From: Acidobacteriaceae bacterium
Lineage (GTDB): Bacteria > Acidobacteriota > Terriglobia > Terriglobales > Acidobacteriaceae
NCBI GenBank assembly: GCA_003139975.1
Contig: PLHN01000195.1
Span: 3,957 to 9,777 of the forward strand
Direction of reading: 5' to 3'
DNA: 5,821 nt
Shown: positions 5,217 to 5,821 of the stretch, piece after piece
Position numbering within the stretch: the stretch's first letter is position 1
Layout: each line of letters begins with the position of its first letter
Notes under the pieces: model-generated
What the model saw: only the letters and a program-made list of their open reading frames with translations
Told to the model about the DNA's origin: nothing
The model's database searches: none
Position numbers and translations under genes: made by a program

Positions 5217-5821
5217 ATGCGTCGTTCATTGTGGATTGTACTTTCGCTCGCGTTAGCGCCGTTTGTTTCCGCCGAAAAACCCCCCTTCGATCTGAAGCAA
5301 CTCAAACTCCCCGAGGGTTTCCACATCGCGGTCTTCGCTTCCGATATCGATGGCGCACGCATGCTGACCTTTACTCCAGGCGGCGTGCTGCTGGTCAGCG
5401 AATCGGGCGAAGGTAAGGTAGTTGCGCTGCCCGATTCCAAGCACACCGGCAAGGCCGAGCGCGTGGTTACCGTGCTCTCAGGTCTGAATGAACCGCACGG
5501 AATTGCTATCTTCGAAGGCAAACTCTTCGTAGCCGAAAACGACAAAATCCGCCGCTACGATTTTGACGAGTCCAATCTGCGCGCCGCCAATCCCCGAACA
5601 CTAACCGACCTGCCGACCGGAGGGGGTCATTCCACGCGCAGCCTTTTGTTTCACGGCGGCAAGATGTACATCTCCGCCGGATCAAGCTGCAACGTCTGCA
5701 TCGAAAAGGATCCACGCCGCGCCACCGTAATGGAGTTCAATCCCGACGGCACCGGCCAGAGAATTTTCGCGAAAGGCCTGCGCAATAGCGTCGGCCTCGC
5801 CGTGAATCCGAAGACCGACAC
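5217..5821 (+). CDS. Exported PQQ-type sorbosone/pyranose dehydrogenase-like protein, N-terminal part (runs off right edge)
   Basis: An open frame from the ATG at 5217 to the window end gives 201 residues with no stop. The signal peptide is MRRSLWIVLSLALAPFVSA, with cleavage predicted after residue 19. The rest reads as beta-propeller blades of the glucose/sorbosone dehydrogenase superfamily: LPEGFHIAVFASDI (31-44), LTFTPGGVLLVSES (50-63), EPHGIAIFEGKLFVAEND (92-109), GGGHSTRSLLF (135-145), SAGSSCNVC (153-161) and RIFAKGLRNSVGLAVNP (182-198). By analogy with soluble PQQ glucose dehydrogenase, His138 is the candidate catalytic base and Arg189 the candidate PQQ-contact arginine. The Cys158/Cys161 pair may form a disulfide. 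Predicted role: periplasmic, PQQ-dependent oxidation of a sugar or aldose derivative; the substrate is unknown and the cofactor is inferred. No clear SD precedes the ATG, which lies 2 nt after the stop of the small membrane protein, so translational coupling is likely. Confidence 0.85.
   Translation, partial: MRRSLWIVLSLALAPFVSAEKPPFDLKQLKLPEGFHIAVFASDIDGARMLTFTPGGVLLVSESGEGKVVALPDSKHTGKAERVVTVLSGLNEPHGIAIFEGKLFVAENDKIRRYDFDESNLRAANPRTLTDLPTGGGHSTRSLLFHGGKMYISAGSSCNVCIEKDPRRATVMEFNPDGTGQRIFAKGLRNSVGLAVNPKTD

Noticed and set aside
5672..5701. SSCNVC in the dehydrogenase considered as a second heme c site
   Set aside because: The residue after CNVC is Ile, not His, so it is not a CxxCH motif. 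The cysteine pair fits a structural disulfide in this dehydrogenase family.

Overview
The window looks like a chromosomal segment of a GC-rich, Gram-negative soil-type bacterium, most probably an Acidobacteriota (Terriglobia/Koribacter-like) member. This assignment is inferred from remembered resemblance of the APC permease N-terminus, the coiled-coil/OmpA protein and the sorbosone-dehydrogenase-like protein to acidobacterial homologues; no database search was made. I see no mobile element, CRISPR array, tRNA or rRNA. The gene content is mostly metabolic and cell-envelope.

Layout, left to right. (1) Positions 1-209, minus strand: the 5' part of an APC-family amino acid permease that runs off the left edge. 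(2) 275-790, minus: an Ogt/MGMT-type O6-alkylguanine-DNA alkyltransferase, upstream of and in the same direction as the permease. (3) 791-939: a divergent promoter region with a plausible sigma70 promoter and a 7-bp inverted repeat. (4) 940-2208, plus: an FMN-dependent alpha-hydroxy-acid oxidase/dehydrogenase with a twin-arginine signal and an unexpected CxxCH motif. (5) 2242-2278: a strong hairpin with A and T tracts on its two sides, placed to terminate both converging genes. (6) 2286-3164, minus: an exported coiled-coil protein with a degenerate OmpA-like domain. (7) 3165-3456: a divergent intergenic region. (8) 3457-5821, plus: a tight three-gene cluster made of an exported M20 metallopeptidase, a 77-residue two-helix membrane protein with a strong Shine-Dalgarno, and the N-terminal part of an exported PQQ-type sorbosone/pyranose dehydrogenase-like beta-propeller that runs off the right edge.

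Four of the six larger proteins are predicted to be exported, so most of the window serves the periplasm or envelope: oxidation of hydroxy acids and probably sugars, peptide or amide hydrolysis, and envelope structure. No complete new system is evident. The best leads are the CxxCH in the Tat-exported flavoenzyme, the OmpA-like domain that has lost both peptidoglycan-contact residues, and the conserved-looking small membrane protein inside the peptidase/dehydrogenase cluster.
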